From positions 1 through 45,128 of the forward strand of contig CACZDV010000029.1 in NCBI GenBank assembly GCA_902780025.1: a stretch of DNA of 45,128 bases, in the 5' to 3' direction. The notes under the pieces are model-generated. The model worked only from the letters and a program-made list of their open reading frames with translations. It made no database searches and was not told the origin of the DNA. The position numbers were made by a program, and so were the translations under genes. This document shows positions 17,641 to 26,602 of this stretch, piece after piece (the first letter of the stretch is position 1; every line of letters starts with the position of its first letter). Origin of the DNA: an uncultured Prevotellaceae bacterium (GTDB lineage: Bacteria; Bacteroidota; Bacteroidia; Bacteroidales; Bacteroidaceae).

Positions 17641-18017
17641 ATAAGGTGATGGAAGGACTCTACTACTCGGAGTCGCACGAATATGTAAGAGTAGAAGGTG
17701 AGTATGGCTATGTAGGTATTACCGACTATGCCCAGAACGCATTAGGCAACGTGGTGTATGTGGATATGCCCGAGGTGGATGACGAGGTGGAGGCCGGCGA
17801 GGAGTTTGGCGCCGTAGAGAGCGTGAAGGCTGCCTCGGACCTGATTTCCCCCGTCAGCGGTACCGTCGTCGAGGTGAACGAGGCCTTGGACGACCAGCCC
17901 GAGCTGATTAACCAGGATGCCTACGAGAACTGGATTATCAAAGTGGAGATGAGCGACAAGACTGAGCTCGACAACCTGATGGATGCCAAGGCCTACGAAG
18001 AATTCTGCGCGAAATGA
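17637..18017 (+). CDS. gcvH: glycine cleavage system H protein
   Basis: 126 aa, lipoyl-carrier protein that moves the aminomethyl group between P, T and L proteins. The lipoyl domain has ESVKAASDLISPVSG with Lys64 as the lipoylation site. Typical length. It overlaps gcvT and gcvPA by 4 nt each. Confidence 0.97.
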   Translation: MNKVMEGLYYSESHEYVRVEGEYGYVGITDYAQNALGNVVYVDMPEVDDEVEAGEEFGAVESVKAASDLISPVSGTVVEVNEALDDQPELINQDAYENWIIKVEMSDKTELDNLMDAKAYEEFCAK

Positions 18018-19336
18018 CCTATAAGTATTTCCCACACACCGAGGAAGACCTGCAGGCGATGCTTTCCACCATAGGCATCGATTCTATCGATGCGCTCTAC
18101 GCCCAGATCCCCGAGGCCATCCGCTTCCGCGACAACTATCAGCTGCCGACGGAGATGAGCGAGATAGAGGTGCGCCAGCTCTTCGAGCGACTTGGTCAGC
18201 AGAACAAGCAGCTGACCTGCTATGCGGGTTATGGCGTCTACGACCACTATACGCCGTCGGTGATTCCCCAACTGCTGCAGCGGTCGGAGTTCCTGACCAG
18301 TTACACGCCCTATCAGGCAGAGATATCACAGGGAACGCTGCACTATATCTTCGAGTATCAGAGTATGATGGCCGAACTGACAGGCATGGACATCAGCAAT
18401 GCCTCGATGTATGACGGTACCACCGCGACGGCTGAGGCTATGATGATGGCGGTGGCTGCGGGTAAGAAACAGAACAGGGTGCTGGTGTCGGAGACGCTGA
18501 ATGCCGACACGCGAAAAGTGCTCGACACCTATGCGCTGCATCACGGCATCGAGTTGGTGACCATTGCAGCAGAAGACGGCGTTACCTCAAGGAAAAGCCT
18601 TGAGGCACTGTTGGCTGAAGGCGGCGTGGCCGGTGTCATCGTGCAACAGCCCAACGCCGTCGGTATCATTGAGGACTATTCGGGATTTGCCGATGCCTGT
18701 CACGACAAGAAGGCGCTGTTTATCATGAACAGTGTGGCTGCCGACCTCGCCGTGCTGAAGACGCCAGGCGAGTGGGGGGCAGACATCGCCGTGGGCGACG
18801 GTCAGTCACTGGGTATCCCCATGCAGTGGGGTGGTCCCTACGTGGGCTATATGTGCTGTACGGAGAAGCTCATCAGAAAAATGCCTGGCCGTATCGTCGG
18901 CAAGACCGTTGACAATCGTGGCCAGCGTGCCTTCGTGCTGACGCTCCAAGCCCGCGAACAGCATATCCGCCGTCAGAAGGCCACGTCGAACATCTGTTCG
19001 AACCAGAGTCTGATGGCGCTGTGGGTGACGGTTTATCTGTCGCTCATGGGTAAGCAGGGACTGAAGGAGGCCGCAGAACTTTCCTATGCGGGAGCCCACT
19101 ATCTCTGCGACAAACTATTGGCAACGGGTAAGTTCCATCTGGTTTACGACCAGCCGTTCTTCAATGAGTTCCTGGTACACTATGACGGGAACATGGATAA
19201 CCTGTTCTCTTCTTGTAGGATGAATGGCATCCTTCCCGGTGTCCGTATGGACGATGGCAACCTGCTGATGGCTGTGACTGAAAAGCGGACGAAGGAAGAG
19301 ATCATAGAGTACATGAAAATAATAGAAGGTATATGA
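18014..19336 (+). CDS. gcvPA: glycine dehydrogenase (decarboxylating) subunit 1
   Basis: 440 aa, the N-terminal half of P protein in its two-gene form. Fold type I, without its own PLP lysine; forms an alpha2beta2 enzyme with GcvPB. Markers: YTPYQAEISQGTLH, MTGMD-like region TGMDISNASMYDG, and WGADIAVGDGQSLG. Overlaps both neighbours by 4 nt. Confidence 0.96.
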   Translation: MTYKYFPHTEEDLQAMLSTIGIDSIDALYAQIPEAIRFRDNYQLPTEMSEIEVRQLFERLGQQNKQLTCYAGYGVYDHYTPSVIPQLLQRSEFLTSYTPYQAEISQGTLHYIFEYQSMMAELTGMDISNASMYDGTTATAEAMMMAVAAGKKQNRVLVSETLNADTRKVLDTYALHHGIELVTIAAEDGVTSRKSLEALLAEGGVAGVIVQQPNAVGIIEDYSGFADACHDKKALFIMNSVAADLAVLKTPGEWGADIAVGDGQSLGIPMQWGGPYVGYMCCTEKLIRKMPGRIVGKTVDNRGQRAFVLTLQAREQHIRRQKATSNICSNQSLMALWVTVYLSLMGKQGLKEAAELSYAGAHYLCDKLLATGKFHLVYDQPFFNEFLVHYDGNMDNLFSSCRMNGILPGVRMDDGNLLMAVTEKRTKEEIIEYMKIIEGI

Positions 19337-20742
19337 ACAATAGACTATACGGAAACCTGATTTTTGAACTCTCCAAAGAGGGACGCAAAGGTTACAGTCT
19401 GCCTAAGAACCACTTCGGTAACTATGAGGTGCCGCCGTCATTGCGTCGCGAACAAGACGCCGCACTGCCTGAGTGTGACGAACTGACGGTGGTGCGCCAC
19501 TATACGAACCTCTCGAATAACAACTTCGGTGTTGACACGGGCTTCTATCCCCTTGGCTCCTGTACGATGAAGTACAATCCGAAGGTGGACGAGGAGATAG
19601 CTGCCCTGCCGCAGTTCCAGAACCTCCACCCGAAACAGCCCGCTGAGACGGTGAAGGGTGCTCAGGCGCTTGTCACCCTCTTGGAACGTTCGCTCTGCGA
19701 ACTGACGGGACTGGCTCATTTCACCTTCAAGCCCTATGCCGGTGCCCATGGTGAACTGACGGGTCTGATGGTCATCGATAACTACCACCGTTCGCGTAGC
19801 GACCTGCAGCGAAAGAAGGTCATCGTCCCTGACTCTGCCCATGGTACGAATCCTGCCTCGGCTGCCGTCTGCGGACTGGAGATTATCGAGGTAAAGTCAC
19901 AGGCCGACGGCACGGTCGATGTGGAAGACCTCCAGCGTCTCTGTTCGCTGTGCGGCGATGATATTGCCGCCATGATGATGACCAACCCCAACACCCTCGG
20001 TCTGTTTGAGACTCATATCCCGGAGATTGCCAAACTCATCCACGACTGTGGTGGCCTGATGTACTATGACGGTGCCAACCTGAACCCGATGCTTGGCGCC
20101 TGTCGTCCCGGCGACATGGGCTTCGACGTCATGCACATCAACCTGCATAAGACCTTCTCCACTCCCCATGGTGGCGGTGGTCCCGGCAGTGGTCCTGTCG
20201 GCGTTCGTGAGGGACTACAGGAGTTCCTCCCTGAGGTTTCGCCCTATCACGGAAATTTCGGTGTCATGATGCGGGCCTATGCCTACATCCTGTCCTTGGG
20301 GCGTGAACATATCAAGGAGGTGGGACCGCTGGCCACGCTCAATGCCAACTACATCAAGGAGTCGCTGAAGGATGTCTACGAACTGCCCATCGACACGATC
20401 TGTTGTCATGAGTTCGTCTTCGATGGATTGAAGGATAAGTCTACGGGTGTCACCACGATGGACGTGGCGAAACGTCTGTTGGACTACGGCTACCATGCCC
20501 CGACCATCTATTTCCCGTTGCTGTTCCACGAGAGTCTGATGATAGAGCCGACGGAGAATGAGTCGAAGGAGACGCTCGACGCTTTCATAGCCGTGATGCG
20601 AAAGATAGCTGAGGAGGCCAAGACCGACCCTGAATTGGTGAAGTCGGCACCGCATACCACCCCCATCGGGCGTGTGGACGATGTGCTGGCCGCCAAGCAT
20701 CCGATAGTAACCTACAAACAAATGGTAAACGATGAAAACTGA
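19333..20742 (+). CDS. gcvPB: glycine dehydrogenase (decarboxylating) subunit 2
   Basis: 469 aa, catalytic half of the two-gene P protein. The PLP lysine is Lys273 in HINLHKTFSTPHGGGGPG; KPYAGAHGELTG (133-144) and DSAHGTNPAS (167-176) are also typical. Decarboxylates glycine and loads the aminomethyl group on GcvH. The lpd gene begins 11 nt before its stop. Confidence 0.96.
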   Translation: MNNRLYGNLIFELSKEGRKGYSLPKNHFGNYEVPPSLRREQDAALPECDELTVVRHYTNLSNNNFGVDTGFYPLGSCTMKYNPKVDEEIAALPQFQNLHPKQPAETVKGAQALVTLLERSLCELTGLAHFTFKPYAGAHGELTGLMVIDNYHRSRSDLQRKKVIVPDSAHGTNPASAAVCGLEIIEVKSQADGTVDVEDLQRLCSLCGDDIAAMMMTNPNTLGLFETHIPEIAKLIHDCGGLMYYDGANLNPMLGACRPGDMGFDVMHINLHKTFSTPHGGGGPGSGPVGVREGLQEFLPEVSPYHGNFGVMMRAYAYILSLGREHIKEVGPLATLNANYIKESLKDVYELPIDTICCHEFVFDGLKDKSTGVTTMDVAKRLLDYGYHAPTIYFPLLFHESLMIEPTENESKETLDAFIAVMRKIAEEAKTDPELVKSAPHTTPIGRVDDVLAAKHPIVTYKQMVNDEN

Positions 20743-21916
20743 TTTAATCGTCATCGGCGCGGGACCTGGAGGTTACCGCGCCGCTGAATATGCTGCTAAG
20801 CAGGGACTGAAGGTCACCATCTTCGAGGCTGGCGAGGTGGGCGGCACCTGCCTCAATGTGGGCTGCATCCCCACGAAGACTTACGTGCATAGTGCCACCT
20901 TCGAGGAAGCCCGTCAGCGGATGGCTCAGGTCATTCCGCAACTGCGGAGCGGGGTGGAGGGTATTCTCGCTCATCCGAATATCACCCTCATCCGTGAAGA
21001 AGCCTCGCTTGTGGATGCCCATACCGTCCGTTCACTGTCTGGCGACGTCACCGCTGAAAACATCATCGTCGCCACGGGCTCTGAGACGAAGTGGCTCCCC
21101 ATTCTTGGCAGGGATGATCCCCGTGTCGTCGACAGTACCGGCCTGTTGGCGCTTGACCATCTGCCCAAGCGCCTCGCCATCATCGGAGCAGGCGTCATTG
21201 GTATGGAGTTCGCCTGCGTCTTCCACCGTTTCGGCTCTGAGGTCACGGTCATCGAATACCTCAAGGAATGTCTTCCCGCCCTCGACAGCGATATTGCCAA
21301 ACGACTTCGTAAGTATCTAGAGAAACAGGGCATCACCTTCAAGATGAAGACTGCGGTTGAGAACATCGCTGACATTGATGCGGACGTCATCCTGATGGCT
21401 ACAGGCCGTAAGCCTCGTACGGAGGGTTATACCGATGTCGATGAGAACTTCCAGATGAGTAATGGTGTCTATGCCATCGGCGATGTCAATGGTCGTCAGA
21501 TGTTGGCCCATGCTGCCGAGATGCAGGCCGTCCGTGCCGTGAATCATATCTTAGGCAGACAGGACGGCATCCGCTTCGACGTGATGCCTGCCGCCATCTT
21601 CACCACTCCCGAGGCTGCCTGTGTCGGACCCACGGAAGACCAGCTCAAGGAGCGGGGCGTTGCCTACACCTGTCGTAAAACCTTCTGGCGTGCCAATGGC
21701 AAGGCCCTGTCCATGGGCGAGACGGAGGGAATGCTGAAACTCTTCATCGGACCTGACGACTGTATTCTCGGTTGTCATGCCTATGGTGCCCATGCTGCCG
21801 ATATCGTTCAGGAGGTGTCTGTACTGATATGTCGCGAAACCACCCTTGGGCAGCTCCGCGACATGATACATATTCATCCGACACTCTCGGAAATCCTGAA
21901 GTCGGCAGTGGATTAA
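20732..21916 (+). CDS. lpdA: dihydrolipoyl dehydrogenase
   Basis: 394 aa, FAD/NAD(P)-disulphide oxidoreductase, L protein of the glycine cleavage complex. FAD motif GAGPGG (9-14), redox disulphide GGTCLNVGCIPTK, NAD motif GAGVIGMEF, second FAD motif YAIGDV and catalytic His in HIHPTLSE. At 394 aa it is shorter than the usual 450-475; the loss is mainly in the FAD-domain loop after PTK. Ends directly against the convergent DUF5107 gene with no spacer. Confidence 0.93.
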   Translation: MKTDLIVIGAGPGGYRAAEYAAKQGLKVTIFEAGEVGGTCLNVGCIPTKTYVHSATFEEARQRMAQVIPQLRSGVEGILAHPNITLIREEASLVDAHTVRSLSGDVTAENIIVATGSETKWLPILGRDDPRVVDSTGLLALDHLPKRLAIIGAGVIGMEFACVFHRFGSEVTVIEYLKECLPALDSDIAKRLRKYLEKQGITFKMKTAVENIADIDADVILMATGRKPRTEGYTDVDENFQMSNGVYAIGDVNGRQMLAHAAEMQAVRAVNHILGRQDGIRFDVMPAAIFTTPEAACVGPTEDQLKERGVAYTCRKTFWRANGKALSMGETEGMLKLFIGPDDCILGCHAYGAHAADIVQEVSVLICRETTLGQLRDMIHIHPTLSEILKSAVD

Positions 21917-24900
21917 TTATAGTAGTCCGCTGTCAATCAGCGTACGCAACTGTTGGATGCCCTGATGGTTAATGTCCAAGGCTTCTACCTCGGTCAGATA
22001 CCTCAGGGCATGTTTTGTGTCGCCCAGTCCTAAATAACCGAGTGCCAGCATATACTTGCAATGGATGAGATTCTTGGTATCTAGGGAATCCTCCCAGATG
22101 AGCAGGTCTGGCAACGACACAGCGAAATAGTCCATGGTGACGTGGTCGAAGAGGTGCTGCTTGCCATAGTTGACGAGTTTAAAGAAAAGACCTCGCGCCT
22201 TGTCCTCCTGTCCTAACTTCCGGTAGCAAAGGCCGGCATAGAATATTTTGTCGGGCTTGGCATCGTTGTAATACATAGCGGCAGCAGGCTCCGTGGGACC
22301 GGCTGTCCCTTCCTCATAACGTCCAAGGAGGTAGAGGAAGTCGTTGTCCTGTGCGCCGTAAAGTTTGCCTTCGCCGAGATGGGACGGAAAAACGAGACAC
22401 TCCTCCAGTAGCAGCTTAGCCTTTTCCTCTTTTTTCTCCGCAAGAGCTTGTTTTGCCAGCTCTACCCTGCAGATCTGGTACTGTCCGCTTACCTTTCCTT
22501 CGCCACCTTCCCATGGATGGAACTGGTGTGCATCGAGCTTTTCTTTTGCTTCCTCATAGCGACTAAGTTGGTTGAGCAGGGTAATCTCTTCGAGTATAAG
22601 ATCGTCGCGCTGGGCAATTAGCTGCGGGTATCGCTGTAAAAAGTCGAGGCGCTGTTGATGAGGCTTTTGTAAACGCTTGTAGAGCTGGTCAAGTTCCATC
22701 AACATGCGGGCATCGGACTCGTCAAGGTGGAAAGCCTGCTCCATATTTTCCAAAGCCTCTTCCTGACGGTCTTGCTTGTTGAAGCGGGCTAATGCGAGAT
22801 TGCGCCAAACTGTCGGAAACTTGGGGTCGAGCTTAGCTGATAGTTCCCAATTCTCGATGGCAAGGTCATATTGGCGCTTGTCATAATAGAGACAACCGAG
22901 GTAATAAGGAGCCTTGGCACCTTTCGGATTTAGTTTTTTTGCTTGATTCAGAACGTTCACATCCTCTAATCGGTTAGGGAAGCAGCAGTAGCTGTCAGCC
23001 TGCTCGGCTTCATCGTAACGACCTAAATAATAATAGGTCATGGGCGTGGCGGCTCCTTTGCTGATGGCTGTTTCCCAGATAGCACGGGCCTCGCTATGAA
23101 GTCCGGCGGCAGAATAGTCAAGTGCAACCTCGTCGTAGTTCTGTGCAGCACCATGCATCATGCGCGTCATCTGGTCCAACACGTCCTTGTCGTTGGTCAG
23201 CAGAAACTCCTCATACATGCAGCCATAATTGAAATGGTCGAGCTTATATGACTCCTGTATCCAAGCCAGTGCCTCGTCCTTGCGATTGAGTAGGCGTAGC
23301 ACGGCAGCCTTCAACGCCCGTGCCTTGTGGTTACAATTGTTGAAGATGAGGCTGCGGTTCAATTCGTCCAATGCATCGTCATAGCGGCCTTGGCTGACAC
23401 TGATGGTGGCAGCTTCAAAGTAGCCGGCATCAGCCCATGCCTTGTTCCAAGTCGATTTCCAGAAGAGTTCGTAGGCTTCGGCGAGGTGGCCGAGGAACCG
23501 TTTGCAGAGGGCAAGATAGAAGATGGCCTCACCGTCGTAGGGGTTCGGATTACGTTTCTGCCAGATACGAACAGCCTTTTTCAAGTAGCCTTCCGCCTTT
23601 TCAAACCGGCCGCGACGCAGGTACCATAGTCCCGTCTGGGTCAGGCAGCGCACGTCGTTGGGGTCGCGGCGCAAGGCCTCCTCGTAATAGTCGAGGGCAC
23701 TCCATGTGGCATGGCGGTACTGCTCCAAATGCAGGCCCGTCAAGTACAGTTGGTCGTTGGTCTTCGTGTCTTCGGGCGACAAAGCCGCTTCAGCGGCATC
23801 GGGTATGGGACGTATCTCATCGGATTCAGCCTGCCATGTTAAGAGTGGTGAGTGGTGAGTGGTAAGTGATGAGTGGTGGATGGTGAAGAGCAGATCGTTC
23901 AGCTCAGCGTCCTTCACATCTGCGTTCTGCTCAAAAACCTCTTCCGGTGACAATGTCACCGTCTGCTCATAATACGTATCCCCATTTTTATTACATAGCT
24001 TCAACGTTACTGTCTGTTTCGATGTTGCCAACACCTTGAACCGTACAGTTTTTTCTCGCACCTCGCACCTCGCACCTCGTATCTCGATATTCAGAATGAA
24101 GTCCTTCGATGCCTGCTTCACAATGCCAATCTCCCGATAGGGCATGAAGTATTGCACGAACTGCTTCTCTTCGTAAGGCATCAGCCAGGTGAAGTCGGGT
24201 TGGTTCTCGGTGTAGACGCCAGCCATCAACTCGATGTAGGGACGAAAAAGACCCCCTTCCTGCTCCCCCGAGGGGGAGAGAAGATAGTCGGACACCCCGC
24301 CTTTCCAGCCCCCCTCGGGGGGCGTTAGGGGGGTCTCATCCGTAAGATTCCTGTCCCAGGCACGTCCAAAGTTGCCGTTACCCCACGTCCACTGTTTCTT
24401 GCCGGGCGAGAAGTGGTGGGAGGCGACGTGCAGCATACCACCGTGGCTGTCATTTTCATAGCCGCCCTCGAAGTCGTATTTTGAGTTCACGGCCATGTAC
24501 GACGTCGGCACGGGAATATTCTTATAGTTCGAGATATCAACGCCGGCCGAATAATCCATTTTGTAATAGGTACCTGTAGCGATGGGGAAACTTGAGACGG
24601 CGCGCTTACCGTGGTCAAAGACGGCGTTTACGTCGGGTGGGAAGACCGACTGGTATTCGTCGTTCACCTCGACGGCGGGGTTCGCCCACCATAGGAAGGT
24701 CTGTGGCAGCGGCGTACGGTTCGACACGCGTCCCTGAATTTCCAGGTAGGCGCAGCCTGGGCGTAGCGTAAAGCCAGCGGCCCCTTTCTGGTGGAACATC
24801 CGCTCCATTTCGTTTACCCACACCGTCACCGAGCCATCCTCGTTCTCGCAGATATCGCAGTCCACGGGCATGTAGGTCGACGGCCGGTGATGCTGTGGCC

Positions 24901-25252
24901 AGTTGAACTCGATGCCGCCGCTGATCCACGGCCCGGCGAGTCCTACCAGCGCCGGTTTGATGACGTGGTTGTAGTACACAAAATGGCGTTGCTTAATCTT
25001 GTCGTACGCCATCTGTATGCGACCGCCTAATTCTGGCATCACCATCACCTTGATATATTCGTTCTCCAAGAACACCACTTTCCACTCGTGGGGTGTCGGT
25101 TCGTCGGCTATTGACTCGATAACGGGGTAGGGGTATACCACTCCCGACGAACCTTGATACACGCGTTTCTCTAAGAATATAGGATTTTTCTCTGGTTTTC
25201 CCACTTCATACGTGGGAATCGTTACTATTTCTCTCCAAGCTTTTACCATCAT
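21917..25252 (-). CDS. DUF5107 protein with tetratricopeptide repeats
   Basis: 1111 aa, no signal peptide. The N-terminal about 450 residues are the DUF5107 domain (aldose-mutarotase-like beta-sandwich; GGIEFNWPQHHRPSTY, NRTPLPQTFLWWANPAV, NQPDFTWLMPYEEK). The rest is TPR-like (from YLTGLHLEQYRHATW about 510 to the end). Members sit in carbohydrate loci; the function is not established. Here it follows a sugar porter and GH28 enzyme by 2 nt. Odd: three in-frame insertions of repeat DNA, at about residues 306-335 (palindromic element, 24249-24336), 388-399 (CTCGCAC array) and 456-469 (AGTGGTG array). The surrounding family sequence resumes after each, so the protein may still fold. Confidence 0.88.
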   Translation of the reverse strand: MMVKAWREIVTIPTYEVGKPEKNPIFLEKRVYQGSSGVVYPYPVIESIADEPTPHEWKVVFLENEYIKVMVMPELGGRIQMAYDKIKQRHFVYYNHVIKPALVGLAGPWISGGIEFNWPQHHRPSTYMPVDCDICENEDGSVTVWVNEMERMFHQKGAAGFTLRPGCAYLEIQGRVSNRTPLPQTFLWWANPAVEVNDEYQSVFPPDVNAVFDHGKRAVSSFPIATGTYYKMDYSAGVDISNYKNIPVPTSYMAVNSKYDFEGGYENDSHGGMLHVASHHFSPGKKQWTWGNGNFGRAWDRNLTDETPLTPPEGGWKGGVSDYLLSPSGEQEGGLFRPYIELMAGVYTENQPDFTWLMPYEEKQFVQYFMPYREIGIVKQASKDFILNIEIRGARCEVREKTVRFKVLATSKQTVTLKLCNKNGDTYYEQTVTLSPEEVFEQNADVKDAELNDLLFTIHHSSLTTHHSPLLTWQAESDEIRPIPDAAEAALSPEDTKTNDQLYLTGLHLEQYRHATWSALDYYEEALRRDPNDVRCLTQTGLWYLRRGRFEKAEGYLKKAVRIWQKRNPNPYDGEAIFYLALCKRFLGHLAEAYELFWKSTWNKAWADAGYFEAATISVSQGRYDDALDELNRSLIFNNCNHKARALKAAVLRLLNRKDEALAWIQESYKLDHFNYGCMYEEFLLTNDKDVLDQMTRMMHGAAQNYDEVALDYSAAGLHSEARAIWETAISKGAATPMTYYYLGRYDEAEQADSYCCFPNRLEDVNVLNQAKKLNPKGAKAPYYLGCLYYDKRQYDLAIENWELSAKLDPKFPTVWRNLALARFNKQDRQEEALENMEQAFHLDESDARMLMELDQLYKRLQKPHQQRLDFLQRYPQLIAQRDDLILEEITLLNQLSRYEEAKEKLDAHQFHPWEGGEGKVSGQYQICRVELAKQALAEKKEEKAKLLLEECLVFPSHLGEGKLYGAQDNDFLYLLGRYEEGTAGPTEPAAAMYYNDAKPDKIFYAGLCYRKLGQEDKARGLFFKLVNYGKQHLFDHVTMDYFAVSLPDLLIWEDSLDTKNLIHCKYMLALGYLGLGDTKHALRYLTEVEALDINHQGIQQLRTLIDSGLL
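23844..23885. repeat. heptanucleotide array, 6 units of AGTGGTG type
   Basis: AGTGGTG, AGTGGTG, AGTGGTA, AGTGATG, AGTGGTG, GATGGTG inside the DUF5107 gene; 42 nt, hence frame-neutral. On the coding strand it is read as a Ser/Thr/His-rich peptide (HHSSLTTHHS). Confidence 0.88.
24055..24089. repeat. heptanucleotide array, 5 units of CTCGCAC type
   Basis: CTCGCAC (three), CTCGTAT, CTCGATA inside the DUF5107 gene, read as EIRGARCEVRE on the coding strand. Confidence 0.88.
24249..24336. repeat. palindromic GC-rich element inside the DUF5107 gene
   Basis: About 88 nt bounded by AGACCCCC and GGGGGTCT. Its ends are imperfect inverted copies of each other, each with its own inner hairpin (CTCCCCCGAGGGGGAG; CCCCCCTCGGGGGG). 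It codes for a Pro/Gly-rich peptide (LTPPEGGWKGG) absent from the family as I know it. MITE-like layout, no coding capacity of its own. Confidence 0.8.
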
Positions 25253-25254
25253 CT

Positions 25255-26592
25255 TTATTTGACTAATTCTTTCTCCAATTCTTCCAAACTCTTACCCTTC
25301 GTCTCCGGACAGCGGTTCCAGAGGAATATAAATGCCGCGAGGCAGATGCCACTGTAGATCCAGAATGTGCCGCTGCTGCCAAGGGCTGCGTTCATCGAGG
25401 GGAACGAAAAGGTCAGCGTACAGCAGCCTACCCACAGGGCGAACGTACAGGTAGCCATTGCCACACCTCGTATGCGGTTGGGGAATATTTCGGCCAACAG
25501 CGTCCATGTGACGGGACCGAGCGTCATGGCGTAGACCGAGATGGCCGTCACCACGAGCACCACCATCATCACGCCCTTCACCTCCATGAAATAGCAGGTG
25601 CCCAGCGTCAGGTAGATGAGTCCCAGCCCTCCGGCACCAATGAGCATCAGCGTGCGGCGTCCCCACCGTTCAATGGTGTAGAGCGCCACGAAGGTAAACA
25701 CTACGTTGGCAATGCCTGTGATGACGATATCAATAAACATGCCATCCACGTCGTAACCCGCTCCGACGAAGATCTCCTGCGCATAGTTGAAAATGACGTT
25801 CGTGCCGCACCATTGCTGGAACACGGCAATGACTAAGCCTAACAGCAGCACCCGGCGGTACTTGGCCTCCCCAAGCCCCTCCCAAGGAGGGGATGTCTGA
25901 TTACTTGTTGAAGTGGTTTTATGTAACCAAACATCCCTCCCTTGGGGAGGGCTTGGGTGGGCTTTCAGATACACCGGACTCTCCGGAATAAAGAAGCTCA
26001 TCACGAGGAACAGCGCCGCTGGCACCGTCTCGGCCCAGAACATCCAGCGCCAGCCCCAGTCTACGTTCCACGCCTGACTCTCGGCCACGCTGGTGTCGCG
26101 GGCCAACAGCATATTGACGATTTGAGCGGCCAAGATGCCCAGTACGATGGTCATCTGGTTGAGGCTCACCATACGGCCGCGGATGGAGGCCGGGCTGACC
26201 TCGGCAATATACATCGGTGCTAAGGCCGAAGCCACGCCGATGCCGATGCCGCCCACGAAGCGGGCTATATTAAATAAGGTGAAGTCGTTGAACAGTCCCG
26301 TGCCGATGGCCGACACTGTGAAGAGCACTGCCGACACCGTCAGCAGCGGCTTCCGACCGAATCGGTCGGCGGCAGCACCCGCCACCATCGCACCAAAGAG
26401 ACAGCCTATCAAGGCCGTCGACATAGCCACACCCTGCATGACGGGCGAGTCGGTAATACCGAAATAGAGTTCGTAGAACGGCTTGGCGCCGCCGATGACC
26501 ACCCAGTCGTAGCCGAAGAGCAGTCCGCCCATCGCTGAGACGGCGCAGATAAAGTATAGAAAACTCTTGTTTTGGTTTACGGTAGTATTCAT
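25255..26592 (-). CDS. MFS sugar porter (sugar:H+ symporter family)
   Basis: 445 aa, 12 membrane segments expected, inner membrane. Sugar-porter signatures: GYDWVVIGG in TM1, DRFGRKPLL (loop 2-3), VGGIGIGVASALAPMYIAE, SIRGRMVSLNQ, PESP after TM6, FQQWCGTNVIFNY in TM7, ERWGRRTL (loop 8-9) and PETKG at the C-terminus. Imports a monosaccharide, perhaps one released by the GH28 enzyme encoded 10 nt upstream. The loop between TM6 and TM7 (about residues 210-243) is made of a 100-nt palindromic repeat (25864-25963) instead of the usual charged intracellular helices; about the same length, so the fold may survive. Confidence 0.92.
   Translation of the reverse strand: MNTTVNQNKSFLYFICAVSAMGGLLFGYDWVVIGGAKPFYELYFGITDSPVMQGVAMSTALIGCLFGAMVAGAAADRFGRKPLLTVSAVLFTVSAIGTGLFNDFTLFNIARFVGGIGIGVASALAPMYIAEVSPASIRGRMVSLNQMTIVLGILAAQIVNMLLARDTSVAESQAWNVDWGWRWMFWAETVPAALFLVMSFFIPESPVYLKAHPSPPQGRDVWLHKTTSTSNQTSPPWEGLGEAKYRRVLLLGLVIAVFQQWCGTNVIFNYAQEIFVGAGYDVDGMFIDIVITGIANVVFTFVALYTIERWGRRTLMLIGAGGLGLIYLTLGTCYFMEVKGVMMVVLVVTAISVYAMTLGPVTWTLLAEIFPNRIRGVAMATCTFALWVGCCTLTFSFPSMNAALGSSGTFWIYSGICLAAFIFLWNRCPETKGKSLEELEKELVK
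25864..25963. repeat. MITE-like palindromic element inside the sugar porter gene
   Basis: Two 33-nt arms (25864-25896 and 25931-25963) are imperfect inverted repeats that differ at about 6 positions and surround a 34-nt core. Each arm has its own inner palindrome (CCCCTCCCAAGGAGGGG; CCCTCCCTTGGGGAGGG). No open frame of its own. Confidence 0.85.
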
Positions 26593-26602
26593 AGTTCTCA
26601 GT

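Noticed and set aside
22380-22540. FHPWEGGEGKVSG and FPSHLGEGKLYG in the DUF5107 protein as further repeat insertions
   Set aside because: The DNA shows no palindrome or 7-nt period, and I recall similar text in normal family members.
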